Assembly (NCBI GenBank): GCA_015494815.1
Contig: WGAK01000210.1
Coordinates: 1-12,784, forward strand
Direction: 5' to 3'
Length of the DNA stretch: 12,784 nt
Source: Anaerolineales bacterium
GTDB taxonomy: Bacteria > Chloroflexota > Anaerolineae > Anaerolineales > DRMV01
Below are positions 1-8,063 of this stretch, one piece after another. The notes beneath the pieces are model-generated. The model saw nothing but the letters and a program-made list of their open reading frames with translations, did not search any database and was not told the DNA's origin. A program made the translations under genes and the position numbers. Each line of letters begins with the position of its first letter. The stretch's first letter is position 1.

Positions 1-138
1 GGCTAACGTGACCACCGGCTCCAACCAAAACTTGGCGCTCTTGTTTTCTCGATCCACATGGACGTGGCGCGGTTCATGGCAGTCGTAAGAGTAGATGTAA
101 ATCCGATAAGGCCCGTGACGCAAGAAAGTCGGCGTCAT
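1..138 (-). CDS. DUF4160 family protein, partial (C-terminus cut by window edge)
   Basis: An open frame of 46 codons starts with ATG at 138 and runs off the left edge. It begins MTPTFLRHGPYRIYIYSYD and continues with CHEPRHVHVDRENKSAKFWL. This is the pattern of DUF4160 proteins: a short beta-rich start (PT-hydrophobic-R-GPYR-hydrophobic-Y/F-S), then E-PxHVHV-R and A-KFWL. The family is small, usually about 80-100 residues, so roughly half is visible. No biochemical function is established. From memory, DUF4160 genes are often next to DUF2442 genes, so a DUF2442 partner may lie just beyond position 1. GGAG followed by AAGGCA precedes the ATG and supports this start. The gene is monocistronic or first in its unit, because a GC-rich non-coding stretch lies upstream. 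Family call confident, function unknown. Confidence 0.8.
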   Translation of the reverse strand, partial: MTPTFLRHGPYRIYIYSYDCHEPRHVHVDRENKSAKFWLEPVVTLA

Positions 139-174
139 TGCCTTCTCCACAACACGGCCCACATCGCTAAATTC

Positions 175-183
175 ATTGTAGCA
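175..183 (-). promoter_or_regulatory. Candidate extended -10 promoter for the DUF4160 gene
   Basis: On the minus strand the sequence reads TGCTACAAT, a TGn extension followed by a five-of-six match to TATAAT. It lies about 36 nt upstream of the ATG at 138, leaving room for a short leader with the GGAG ribosome binding site. No good -35 hexamer is present at 16-18 nt spacing, which is tolerable for extended -10 promoters. Prediction from sequence only. Confidence 0.4.
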
Positions 184-311
184 TAAGCCAAAAGTTGCGG
201 TGCCCAGCGATGGCATCAACGCCGCGGCGTCGGCGGCCAACCGCCACGGCTGCCCTACGGCCAAGCCGCGCCCGCGGCACGCGGGGCTACCAAAACACAG
301 CGGCAGGTGGG

Positions 312-437
312 GGCCTCCTGGGGGTATCCGACGCCCTCGCCGGAGGAGGTGCGCTCAGGGGCCTACTACGCGGGGCCTGGGCCTGGTGCACAACCGGGCC
401 GCTTCTACCGTTTGCGCCCCGAGAAGGCCGTTTTTTT
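312..437 (+). ncRNA. Candidate structured small RNA of unknown family, ending in a T-tract
   Basis: The 347 nt from 139 to 485 contain no convincing gene. Frames here give Arg/Pro/Gly-rich strings without family features. On the plus strand, 312-325 can pair with 416-429: 11 Watson-Crick pairs and one G-U, with two single mismatches. This closing stem is followed after one base by seven T residues (431-437). Inside lie three possible arms: 332-334/351-353 with 335-338/343-346 (loop GCCG), 356-359/376-379, and 380-386/394-400 (seven pairs, one G-U, loop TGCACAA). It matches no RNA class I could confirm: no SRP GGAAG core, no tRNA T-loop, and too short for typical 6S RNA. GC-rich DNA folds easily by chance, so confidence is low. 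The 5' end is undefined. Confidence 0.27.
397..437 (+). terminator. Possible intrinsic terminator (plus strand)
   Basis: CTTCT (402-406) pairs with AGAAG (422-426). With a two-base bulge, GGC (397-399) pairs with GCC (427-429). G and seven T residues (431-437) follow. The same 3' arm pairs even better with 312-325, so the two structures are alternatives. It would end plus-strand transcription coming from the left. It cannot serve the minus-strand nuclease gene, for which the tract reads as A. Confidence 0.35.
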
Positions 438-455
438 CTCCTCAGCCCTTGACAC

Positions 456-480
456 TGTCGTTAATCAGTGTCGTTAACAG
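456..480. repeat. Two-copy 12-13 bp tandem repeat beside the nuclease 3' end
   Basis: TGTCGTTAATCAG (456-468) is followed directly by TGTCGTTAACAG (469-480), the copies differing by one T. CACTG/CAGTG inverted pairs overlap the array, so it also has hairpin character. It begins just after a perfect TTGACA (449-454, plus strand), but no good -10 follows at normal spacing. It lies 6 nt past the stop codon of the minus-strand nuclease gene. It could be an operator, a transcript-end structure or chance; the sequence does not decide. Confidence 0.4.
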
Positions 481-485
481 TGACT

Positions 486-1412
486 CTACCCAACAACGTG
501 CTTATATGCCGCCTCAAACAATGGCTTTAACTTCTCTATAGGGAAATCTTCCGATTCAATTTTGTACAACACTTGTTTCCATTCTTTTTCATAACGGAGC
601 GGTTGCCACCCTCGTTTTGAAAATTCCTCTGCCACTTCGCTTGGCACCTTGAAAAACAGAGCAAAAGATTTACTCCCAACCCACGTTAACCCAAAAACAT
701 TGAAAAAACCGTGCTTGTAACCAACATAACCTTTGTTAAATTTCTTTTCCAATGGCCAACCGTATTCAACAAGCAATTGGTCAATCCGATCAATTACCTT
801 GAAAAAAGTTTCTACGCTTTGATTGTTATGATGCTTCTTATAAAAGTCCTTGTTATATTCAGGCCTCCCTTTCGTAATTCTTTGGGCAGGAGAAACTTCA
901 GGTTCACGTTTGTTCACCAAAATGAATTCATGTCCATCAGCAGACGTAAATCGCTGAACCTCTAGCAAATCTACCTGGTAGTTAATTTTGTTCACCAACC
1001 GTAACACCGACGCAGGAATGACCGGAGCCATGATGACAATTCGCACAGTCAAGTTATCCCAATTGATGCTCATATCGTCAGGAACGTCCTTTGCTTCCAA
1101 CCACAAAGCACGAATACTATCAGGGTTAGTCTCCGCCCAAATCGCGTAACGCAACACCTGGGGAATGATATCTTCATTAACGGCGTGGTTTTTGAGCTCA
1201 ATTATTACTACATTGTTTTCTTCATCTACCCCAATAATATCCGGGATGTCCTTGCGCGACGGCGTCTTTACTTGACGCGAAAGAATAAATATTTCGCTGA
1301 GGATATCACCCACTTCATAAACATACCGCTCAAACTCATCTTCTGTCTTAAAAGGGGTTTCAGCGAGATTAATTGTTTTCCCGCTTGTTGTTCGCCAGAA
1401 TAAATTAGGCAT
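486..1412 (-). CDS. PD-(D/E)XK nuclease-like protein, 308 aa
   Basis: The N-terminal half carries a PD-(D/E)XK nuclease core. D58 in IPDIIG is followed by E72-L-K74 at the end of the strand NNVVIIELKN, then Q85-x3-Y89 in the next helix, as in RecB-like and NucS/DUF91-type nucleases. E33 or E40 could be the helix-1 acidic residue. The C-terminal part (about 195-300), with VETFFKVIDRIDQLL and YVGYKHGFFNVFGL, looks like a separate small domain resembling DUF5655-type domains. There is no signal peptide or membrane segment. ATG at 1412 is preceded by GAGG at 8 nt. The gene is visibly AT-rich, with AAA/AAT/GAA codons, against very GC-rich neighbours, which suggests recent horizontal transfer. It follows nuoN by 103 nt on the same strand. 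Nuclease fold fairly confident; substrate and role unknown. Confidence 0.75.
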   Translation of the reverse strand: MPNLFWRTTSGKTINLAETPFKTEDEFERYVYEVGDILSEIFILSRQVKTPSRKDIPDIIGVDEENNVVIIELKNHAVNEDIIPQVLRYAIWAETNPDSIRALWLEAKDVPDDMSINWDNLTVRIVIMAPVIPASVLRLVNKINYQVDLLEVQRFTSADGHEFILVNKREPEVSPAQRITKGRPEYNKDFYKKHHNNQSVETFFKVIDRIDQLLVEYGWPLEKKFNKGYVGYKHGFFNVFGLTWVGSKSFALFFKVPSEVAEEFSKRGWQPLRYEKEWKQVLYKIESEDFPIEKLKPLFEAAYKHVVG

Positions 1413-1473
1413 TATGTCTTCCTCTCATCGTAGAATGTACACCGGACAATCATCGTCGCGCGCCAGCCTGCAC

Positions 1474-1507
1474 CCTCGCTCCCCGCTCTCTGCTCCTCGC
1501 TCCCCGC
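1474..1507. repeat. Short 21-bp-period direct repeat between nuoN and the nuclease gene
   Basis: The 13-mer CCTCGCTCCCCGC occurs at 1474-1486 and again at 1495-1507, a 21-nt period. On the minus strand the segment is an almost pure purine, G-run-rich tract just after the nuoN stop. It marks the boundary between the GC-rich operon and the AT-rich gene. No terminator hairpin with a T-run is seen here. Confidence 0.5.
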
Positions 1508-1515
1508 CCCCGCGC

Positions 1516-2985
1516 TCAGCCTAAGCGCAGGATGGCTTCGGCAGCCCAGCGGAACAGCGCGCCGCCGGCCACTAAGCCCAGGAACGCGCTGAACAGCGCG
1601 GCCGCGTACACGGTCCAGCGCAGCGCGGGCGCAACCCGCACCGCAGGCTCGCCGGGCCGCATGTACATCAGCATCACCACCCGCAGGTAGTAGTACGCGG
1701 ACACCAGCGAGGTCAGCACGCCCAGCAGGGCCAGGCCCGGAAAGCCGGCCTGCAACACCACCTGGAAGAGGTAGAACTTGCCGAAGAAGCCCAAGGTGGG
1801 CGGCACGCCGGTGAAGGAGAGCATGAACACGGCCATGGCCGCGGCCAGCCACGGCTGCCGACGGGCCAGGCCCGCGTAATCGTCCAGATTCAGCCCCTGG
1901 CCCGAGCGTTGTTCCAGCAAAATCACCACGGACCAGGCGCCGAAGGTGGCCAGCGCATAGGCCACCAGGTAGAACAGCACCGCGGCCACGGCCCGCGGCG
2001 CCAGGTCCCCCGAGCCGAAGGCCACCAAAGCCATGAGCATGTAGCCCGCGTGCGCGATGGACGAGTAGGCCAACATGCGCTTGATGTTGCGCTGGGCAAT
2101 GGCCACGATGTTGCCCAGGCTCATGCTCAGCGCGGCCAGGGCCCAAAACACGGGCACTAAGGTCTCGCCCAGATGCGGGAACACCAGCACGAACAGGCGC
2201 AGCAGCGCGGCGAAGCCCGCGGCCTTGGCCGTCACGGCCATGAAGCCCGTCACGGGCGTGGGCGCGCCCTGGTACACATCGGGGGTCCACATGTGGAAGG
2301 GCACCGCGGCCACCTTGAAGCCCAGGCCCACCAGCACCAGCGCGCTGCCCGCGAGCAGCAGCAGGCGGTCGGTCTGCCCCGCGGCCACAGCCTCGACGAT
2401 GGCCGGCAACGCGGTGGAGCCGGTGGCGCCGTAGACCAACGCGATGCCAAAGAGCATGAACGCGGCCGCGAACGCGCCCAGCAAGAAGTACTTGAGCGCG
2501 GCCTCCTCAGAGCGGGGCTGCGGGCGGGCGAACCCGGCCAGCACATACAGCGGGATGGAGAAGAGTTCCAGGGCCAGGAAAATCATGATGAGGTCCGCCA
2601 CCCGGGCCATGAGCATCATACCGGCCACCGCGAACAGCAGCAGGATGGGATACTCGGCCCGCTCCAGGCCGTGCTCGCGCAGGTAGGCCCCGGCCATGAG
2701 GATGCCCACCAGGCCGCTGAACGCGAACAAGGCCACCAGAAAGGCCGCGAACGCGTCCGCGATGACCATGCCCTGAAAGGCCAGGAAGGGCGCGCGGCCC
2801 AACTGGGCCAGGGCCAGCAACAAGGCCAGCGCGAAACCCAGCCCGGCCCAGGTGGTCACCTGCCGCGCGTGCTGCCGATGACGCCCCCAAAAGGCGTAAT
2901 GCAGCAACAGCAGCGAGCCCCACACCGTAAGCACGATTTCGGGCAGGATGGCGTAGAAGTCTTGTCCGCTGATGTTGAAGTCCAT
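1516..2985 (-). CDS. nuoN: NADH-quinone oxidoreductase subunit N
   Basis: This is one of the three antiporter-like proton-pumping subunits of the complex I membrane arm, 489 aa, a normal length for NuoN. It is almost entirely transmembrane helices. Charged residues expected along the central hydrophilic axis are present: E140 in LALELFSIPLY, K224 in GFKVAAVPFHMW, K254 in VTAKAAGF and K403 in GFFGKFYLF. These correspond to E. coli E133, K217, K247 and K395 (numbers from memory). The diagnostic loop TPDVYQGAPTPVTG follows K224. ATG at 2985 has GGAG seven bases upstream. It is the last nuo gene but is separated from nuoM by a methyltransferase gene, whose stop lies 15 nt before this start. No terminator is evident after its TGA. 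Confidence 0.97.
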   Translation of the reverse strand: MDFNISGQDFYAILPEIVLTVWGSLLLLHYAFWGRHRQHARQVTTWAGLGFALALLLALAQLGRAPFLAFQGMVIADAFAAFLVALFAFSGLVGILMAGAYLREHGLERAEYPILLLFAVAGMMLMARVADLIMIFLALELFSIPLYVLAGFARPQPRSEEAALKYFLLGAFAAAFMLFGIALVYGATGSTALPAIVEAVAAGQTDRLLLLAGSALVLVGLGFKVAAVPFHMWTPDVYQGAPTPVTGFMAVTAKAAGFAALLRLFVLVFPHLGETLVPVFWALAALSMSLGNIVAIAQRNIKRMLAYSSIAHAGYMLMALVAFGSGDLAPRAVAAVLFYLVAYALATFGAWSVVILLEQRSGQGLNLDDYAGLARRQPWLAAAMAVFMLSFTGVPPTLGFFGKFYLFQVVLQAGFPGLALLGVLTSLVSAYYYLRVVMLMYMRPGEPAVRVAPALRWTVYAAALFSAFLGLVAGGALFRWAAEAILRLG

Positions 2986-3000
2986 GACAACGCTCCGGTT

Positions 3001-3933
3001 TTACACAGAATCGGTTTCCTCGCGCGCGGCCGGGTCGAAGGCCGCGCCTTCGTGGGCGCCCGGCCAACGCTCCAGCCGCGGGTCGTAGGCAGCCAGTCGG
3101 CGGTGCATGATGCGCACGGCCTCGGGGTGCCGGTCCACCAGCCAGAAGATGCGCCCATGCCGGGCCGCGGCCTCGCCCGTGGTGCCGCTCCCGGCGAAGA
3201 AGTCCAGCACGATGTCGCCGGGGTTGGTGTGCACCTTGATGATGCGCTCCAGCACGCCCAAGGGCTTCTGCGTGGGATAGCCCGTGCGCTCCCGGCCACG
3301 GGTGGGCACGATGGTGTGCCACCACACATCGGTGGGCGTCTTGCCGCGGCGGGCCTTCTCGGGCCCCACCAGCCCCGGGGCCATGTACGGGATGCGGTCC
3401 ATGGCCTCGTAGTGGAACGTGTAGCGCCGCGGGTCTTTGGCGTACCACAGCAGATTGTCGTGTTTGGCCGGCCAGCGGCGCTTCGCCCGACCACCGTAAT
3501 CGTAGGCCCAGATGATTTCGTTCTTGAACGCATCCCGGCCGAAGATGGCGTCCAGCAACACCTTGACATAATGCACTTCGCGGTAGTCCAGGTGCACGAA
3601 CAAACTGCCCTGGGGCCGGAGCACCCGGTAGGCTTGCACCAGCCGCGGCTCCAGAAAGGCCAGGTAGTCGTCGAACAGGTCCGCGAAGGCGAGGGAACCG
3701 ATTTTCAAGGTACGATAGCGATGGCCCTGAAAGCCCGTCCGGTCGCCCTGCTCCGGGTCCCGCACGGTGCGCAGCCGTTCCCGGCGTTGCACGCGGCCCG
3801 TGTTGAAGGGCGGGTCAATGTAGATGAAGTCCACACTCGCGTCCGGCAGCGCCTGCAAGAAGGGCAGGTTGTCGCCCCAAACGATGCGGTGCCGCCGGGG
3901 ATGGTCCACCTGAGGACCGACCAGAACGCGCAT
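3001..3933 (-). CDS. Beta-class site-specific DNA methyltransferase, 310 aa
   Basis: An S-adenosylmethionine-dependent DNA amino-methyltransferase. Catalytic motif IV, DPPFN (40-44, in VDFIYIDPPFNTG), comes first. GYPTQKPLGVLERII, leading into the cofactor motif I FAGSGTTGEA (246-255), comes near the C-terminus; this IV-before-I order defines the beta class. A target-recognition region lies between, with GGRAKRRWPAKHDNLLWYAK typical of the family. DPPF rather than SPPY favours N6-adenine, but N4-cytosine cannot be excluded. The recognition site cannot be read from sequence. ATG at 3933 follows AGGAGG (3 nt spacing). The gene starts 10 nt after the nuoM stop and ends 15 nt before nuoN, so it is almost certainly co-transcribed with complex I genes. 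It is GC-rich like its neighbours, suggesting long residence. No restriction enzyme gene adjoins it. Confidence 0.93.
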   Translation of the reverse strand: MRVLVGPQVDHPRRHRIVWGDNLPFLQALPDASVDFIYIDPPFNTGRVQRRERLRTVRDPEQGDRTGFQGHRYRTLKIGSLAFADLFDDYLAFLEPRLVQAYRVLRPQGSLFVHLDYREVHYVKVLLDAIFGRDAFKNEIIWAYDYGGRAKRRWPAKHDNLLWYAKDPRRYTFHYEAMDRIPYMAPGLVGPEKARRGKTPTDVWWHTIVPTRGRERTGYPTQKPLGVLERIIKVHTNPGDIVLDFFAGSGTTGEAAARHGRIFWLVDRHPEAVRIMHRRLAAYDPRLERWPGAHEGAAFDPAAREETDSV

Positions 3934-3943
3934 GAGCCTCCTG

Positions 3944-5440
<1,497 letters not shown>

Positions 5441-5501
5441 GGGGCCTTCCTCGGGTTCAGATTGACGAGTACGAATCGGTTGCGGCCGGGGGACGCCGCG
5501 G

Positions 5502-7676
5502 TCAGCGCGCCACCCACAGCAAATAGCCCAGCATCACCACAACGCCCAGGAACACCGACAGCGCGTAGTTGCGCACATAGCCCGTTTGCAGCCCGCGCAG
5601 CACCAAGGCCAACCCCTTGACCGCGCCGGCCAGTTCGTTGGCCAGCCGGTCCACCACGCCCAGATCCACCGGGCGGGCCAGGAAACGGCTCAGGCGTTGG
5701 TAGGTACCGGCCACGATGGTCTCGTGGAACCAGTCGTGCCAAAAATCCCAGTCCACCGTGTGGGCCAGGAACGCGGCCAGCGCGTCATAGCCCCGCACGA
5801 ACACGGCCAGATAAGCCTCGTCCCAATACCAGGCCCGCTGCAAGAAGCCGAACAGGCCCGGCCCCAACACTTTCTGCAGGGGGTCGTGCTGCCACTGGCT
5901 CCAGGCCCGCACGCCCTTGTACAGGCTCCACGCGATGAACATGGACAGCAGCGCCAACCCCGTGGAGATGCCGGCCACGGTCAGGTCGAAGGGCAAGGTC
6001 TCGACCTCGGGCAGGGTGTGCTCCAGCCAGTGGCCGAACGCATGCACGCCGGGCGCGTTCATGAAGCCGCCCAGCGCGGCCAACACGGCCAGGGTGACCA
6101 GCACGCCGGTCATGGCCTTGGGGCTCTCAATGGCGTGCGCGGCGGCTTCGCTGCGGGGCTGGCCCAAAAAGACCAGCACCAACTGCCGGGTGACATAGAA
6201 CGCGGTCAGGAACGCCGCCGCGGCCAGCAGGGCGTACACCGTGGGCTGCAAGTGCTTGGCCTCGAGCAAGATTTCGTCCTTGGACCAGAACCCGGCCAGG
6301 GGCGGCAGCCCGGCCAGGGCCAGCGCGCCGATGATGTAGGTCCACGAAGTCACGGGGATGCGGCGCAGCAGGCCGCCCATGTTGCGCATGTCCTGGGGGT
6401 CGAAGGGCGCGTGGCCGTGGTCGTGGTCATGGCCGTGGTCGTCGTGATGGCCATGCCCGTGCCTGGCGGCCAGGGCCTGGGCTTCGGGGTCGTCGGGCAG
6501 GGGATGATGAGCCCGCTCCAGCGCGATGATGACCGAGCCCGAGCCCAGGAACAGCAGCGCCTTGAAGAACGCGTGGGTGACCAGGTGGAACATCCCGGCC
6601 ACGAACGCGCCCATGCCCACCGCGGCCACCATGAAGCCCAGTTGGGAGATGGTGGAGTAGGCCAGCACCTTCTTGATGTCGTACTGAGCCACGGCCATGG
6701 ACGCGGCCACCAGCGCGGTCAGGCCGCCCACCAGGGCCACCGCGGCCTGGGCCTGAGGCACGGCCATGTAAATCTCCGCCGAGCGGGTGATGAGGTACAC
6801 GCCCGCGGTCACCATGGTGGCCGCGTGGATGAGGGCCGAGACCGGCGTCGGGCCGGCCATCGCGTCGGGCAGCCACACGAACAGCGGGATTTGCGCGGAC
6901 TTGCCCGTCACGCCCAGCAGCAGGAACAGCGTCACGGCCAGCAACACCTGCGGGTGCGCCGCGGCCACCTCGTGCACCTTCTCGAACACGCCGTGGAACT
7001 CCACGGTGCCGAAGTACCAGAACAGGGTGAAGATGGCCAGCAAGAAGCCGAAGTCACCCACCCGGTTGACCACGAAGGCTTTCTTGGCCGCGCGCGCGTT
7101 GGCGGTGCTGGGCCGGCCCAAAATGTCGAATTCGTACCAAAAACCGATGAGCAAGAAGGAGCACAGCCCCACGCCTTCCCAACCCACGAACAGGGTCAGG
7201 TAACTGTTGCCCGTGACCAGAATCATCATCATGGCGATGAACAGGTTGAAGAAGCCGAAGAAACGGGCGTAACGGCGGGGGTCTTCTTTGTAGCGCACAT
7301 CGTAATGCATGTACGCGGTGGCGTAAATGTGGATGAGCGTGCCGACGCCGCTCACCACCAGCATCATGGTGACCGACAGGGTGTCAATGAGTTGGGCCCA
7401 ACGCACCTGGAAGTCGCCGATGGTAATCCAGTCCACCACCAACTGGGTCGCGCCTTCGGGGTGGACGCGCAGCGAGAGCCACTGGAGCACCGACACCACG
7501 AACGCGGTGCCCGCGGCCGCGACCGCGATGGTCGCCACCCCGCGCTCGCCGATGCGCCGCCCGAAGAGGAAGTTGAGGGTCGCGCCCAGCAAGGGGACGA
7601 ACACCACCAGCGGGGCCAGGTGGAAGAAGGTCGGGCCTCCGCCTGCGTGCGCGACGATGTCGAAGAACATGGGCAT
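5502..7676 (-). CDS. nuoL: NADH-quinone oxidoreductase subunit L, with His-rich loop
   Basis: Distal antiporter-like subunit of complex I with the long C-terminal lateral helix, 724 aa from ATG at 7676. Channel residues are present: E167 (GWEGVGLCSF), K259 (TGKSAQIPL), K372 (THAFFKALLFLG) and K466 (GFWSKDEIL), matching E. coli E144, K229, K342 and K399 from memory. The end, with the helix after GYVRNYALSVFLG, is the anchoring helix of the family. AAGGAG (7685-7680) sits 3 nt before this ATG and 9 nt before a second ATG at 7670. Either may be the start. The TTG at 7691 also extends the frame but lies upstream of that ribosome site. Residues 406-422 form an unusual His/Asp/Gly tract in the loop before the conserved MGGL segment. 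The family is about 610-650 aa in many bacteria, so this copy is long. Confidence 0.96.
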   Translation of the reverse strand: MPMFFDIVAHAGGGPTFFHLAPLVVFVPLLGATLNFLFGRRIGERGVATIAVAAAGTAFVVSVLQWLSLRVHPEGATQLVVDWITIGDFQVRWAQLIDTLSVTMMLVVSGVGTLIHIYATAYMHYDVRYKEDPRRYARFFGFFNLFIAMMMILVTGNSYLTLFVGWEGVGLCSFLLIGFWYEFDILGRPSTANARAAKKAFVVNRVGDFGFLLAIFTLFWYFGTVEFHGVFEKVHEVAAAHPQVLLAVTLFLLLGVTGKSAQIPLFVWLPDAMAGPTPVSALIHAATMVTAGVYLITRSAEIYMAVPQAQAAVALVGGLTALVAASMAVAQYDIKKVLAYSTISQLGFMVAAVGMGAFVAGMFHLVTHAFFKALLFLGSGSVIIALERAHHPLPDDPEAQALAARHGHGHHDDHGHDHDHGHAPFDPQDMRNMGGLLRRIPVTSWTYIIGALALAGLPPLAGFWSKDEILLEAKHLQPTVYALLAAAAFLTAFYVTRQLVLVFLGQPRSEAAAHAIESPKAMTGVLVTLAVLAALGGFMNAPGVHAFGHWLEHTLPEVETLPFDLTVAGISTGLALLSMFIAWSLYKGVRAWSQWQHDPLQKVLGPGLFGFLQRAWYWDEAYLAVFVRGYDALAAFLAHTVDWDFWHDWFHETIVAGTYQRLSRFLARPVDLGVVDRLANELAGAVKGLALVLRGLQTGYVRNYALSVFLGVVVMLGYLLWVAR
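6411..6461 (-). other. His/Asp/Gly-rich insertion within NuoL
   Basis: Seventeen consecutive codons encode nine His, four Asp and four Gly and no other residue (NuoL residues 406-422). The tract sits in a loop between the helix with THAFFKALLFLG and the MGGLLRRIPVTSW segment that starts the next broken helix. In E. coli NuoL this loop is short. By homology to the inverted-repeat topology it would face the cytoplasm, but I hold that loosely. The codons mix CAC and CAT, so it is not a pure DNA repeat. Confidence 0.85.
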
Positions 7677-7679
7677 TTT

Positions 7680-7685
7680 CTCCTT
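7680..7685 (-). promoter_or_regulatory. Ribosome binding site deciding the nuoL start
   Basis: The minus strand reads AAGGAG, then AAA and ATG (7676), CCC and ATG (7670). This excludes the TTG at 7691 as a likely start and leaves two ATG candidates, with spacings of 3 and 9 nt. Confidence 0.7.
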
Positions 7686-7739
7686 GGGCAACCTTGCCGG
7701 GGGTCACGCGGCCGCGTCCTGGGCGGCCACGGCCCGCCC

Positions 7740-8042
7740 TCAGCCCTTCATCTCCCGCATGGTGTCAATATCTACCGAGTGTTTGGTGCGGAAGATGGTC
7801 ACAATCAACGCCAACCCCACCGCGACCTCGGCTGCGGCCACGGTCATCACGAAGAAGACGAACAGTTGCCCATCCAGGGCCTCGAACTGGCGGGCAAAGG
7901 CCACGAAGGCCAGGTTGGCCGCGTTGAGCATCAATTCCACGGCCATGTAGATGACCAGCGTGTTGCGGCGGAACAGCACCGCGACCGCACCAATGGTGAA
8001 CAGCACCGCGGCCAGGAAGATGTAGAAGGAAGTAGGAACCAT
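7740..8042 (-). CDS. nuoK: NADH-quinone oxidoreductase subunit K
   Basis: Small membrane-arm subunit, 100 aa, the usual length, with three transmembrane helices. The two essential buried glutamates sit at E36 (YMAVELMLNAANLAF) and E72 (TVAAAEVAVGLALI), the same numbers as in E. coli NuoK. They form part of the proton path linking the quinone site to the antiporter-like subunits. ATG at 8042 is preceded by GGAGGT with a four-base spacer. The gap to the nuoJ stop is 21 nt, and 63 nt separates it from the chosen nuoL start. The gene is complete, with nothing odd seen. Confidence 0.98.
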   Translation of the reverse strand: MVPTSFYIFLAAVLFTIGAVAVLFRRNTLVIYMAVELMLNAANLAFVAFARQFEALDGQLFVFFVMTVAAAEVAVGLALIVTIFRTKHSVDIDTMREMKG

Positions 8043-8063
8043 GACGACCTCCGCTCCTGGGCC

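Noticed and set aside
340..354. Resemblance of CCGGAGGAGGTGCGC to the start of the guanidine-III riboswitch (recalled from memory)
   Set aside because: The following conserved CAGGACAAGAC segment and its pseudoknot partner are absent, and no transporter gene follows.
312..437. 6S RNA identity for the structured stretch
   Set aside because: The outer stem is vaguely similar in layout, but the region is only about 125 nt and a clear central bubble cannot be drawn.
195..541. Two overlapping plus-strand frames in the left GC-rich stretch
   Set aside because: Arg/Pro/Gly-rich, no homology features, and they run through the T-tract and repeat; not gene-like.
3001..3933. RNA or protein methyltransferase instead of a DNA methyltransferase
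   Set aside because: The beta-class order of motif IV before motif I, and the GYPTQKP and WPAKHDNLLWYAK segments, are characteristic of DNA amino-methyltransferases.
5481..5500. GCGGC/GCCGC hairpin in the nuoL-nuoM gap as a terminator
   Set aside because: Only five pairs and no T-run on either strand; transcription must continue into nuoM.
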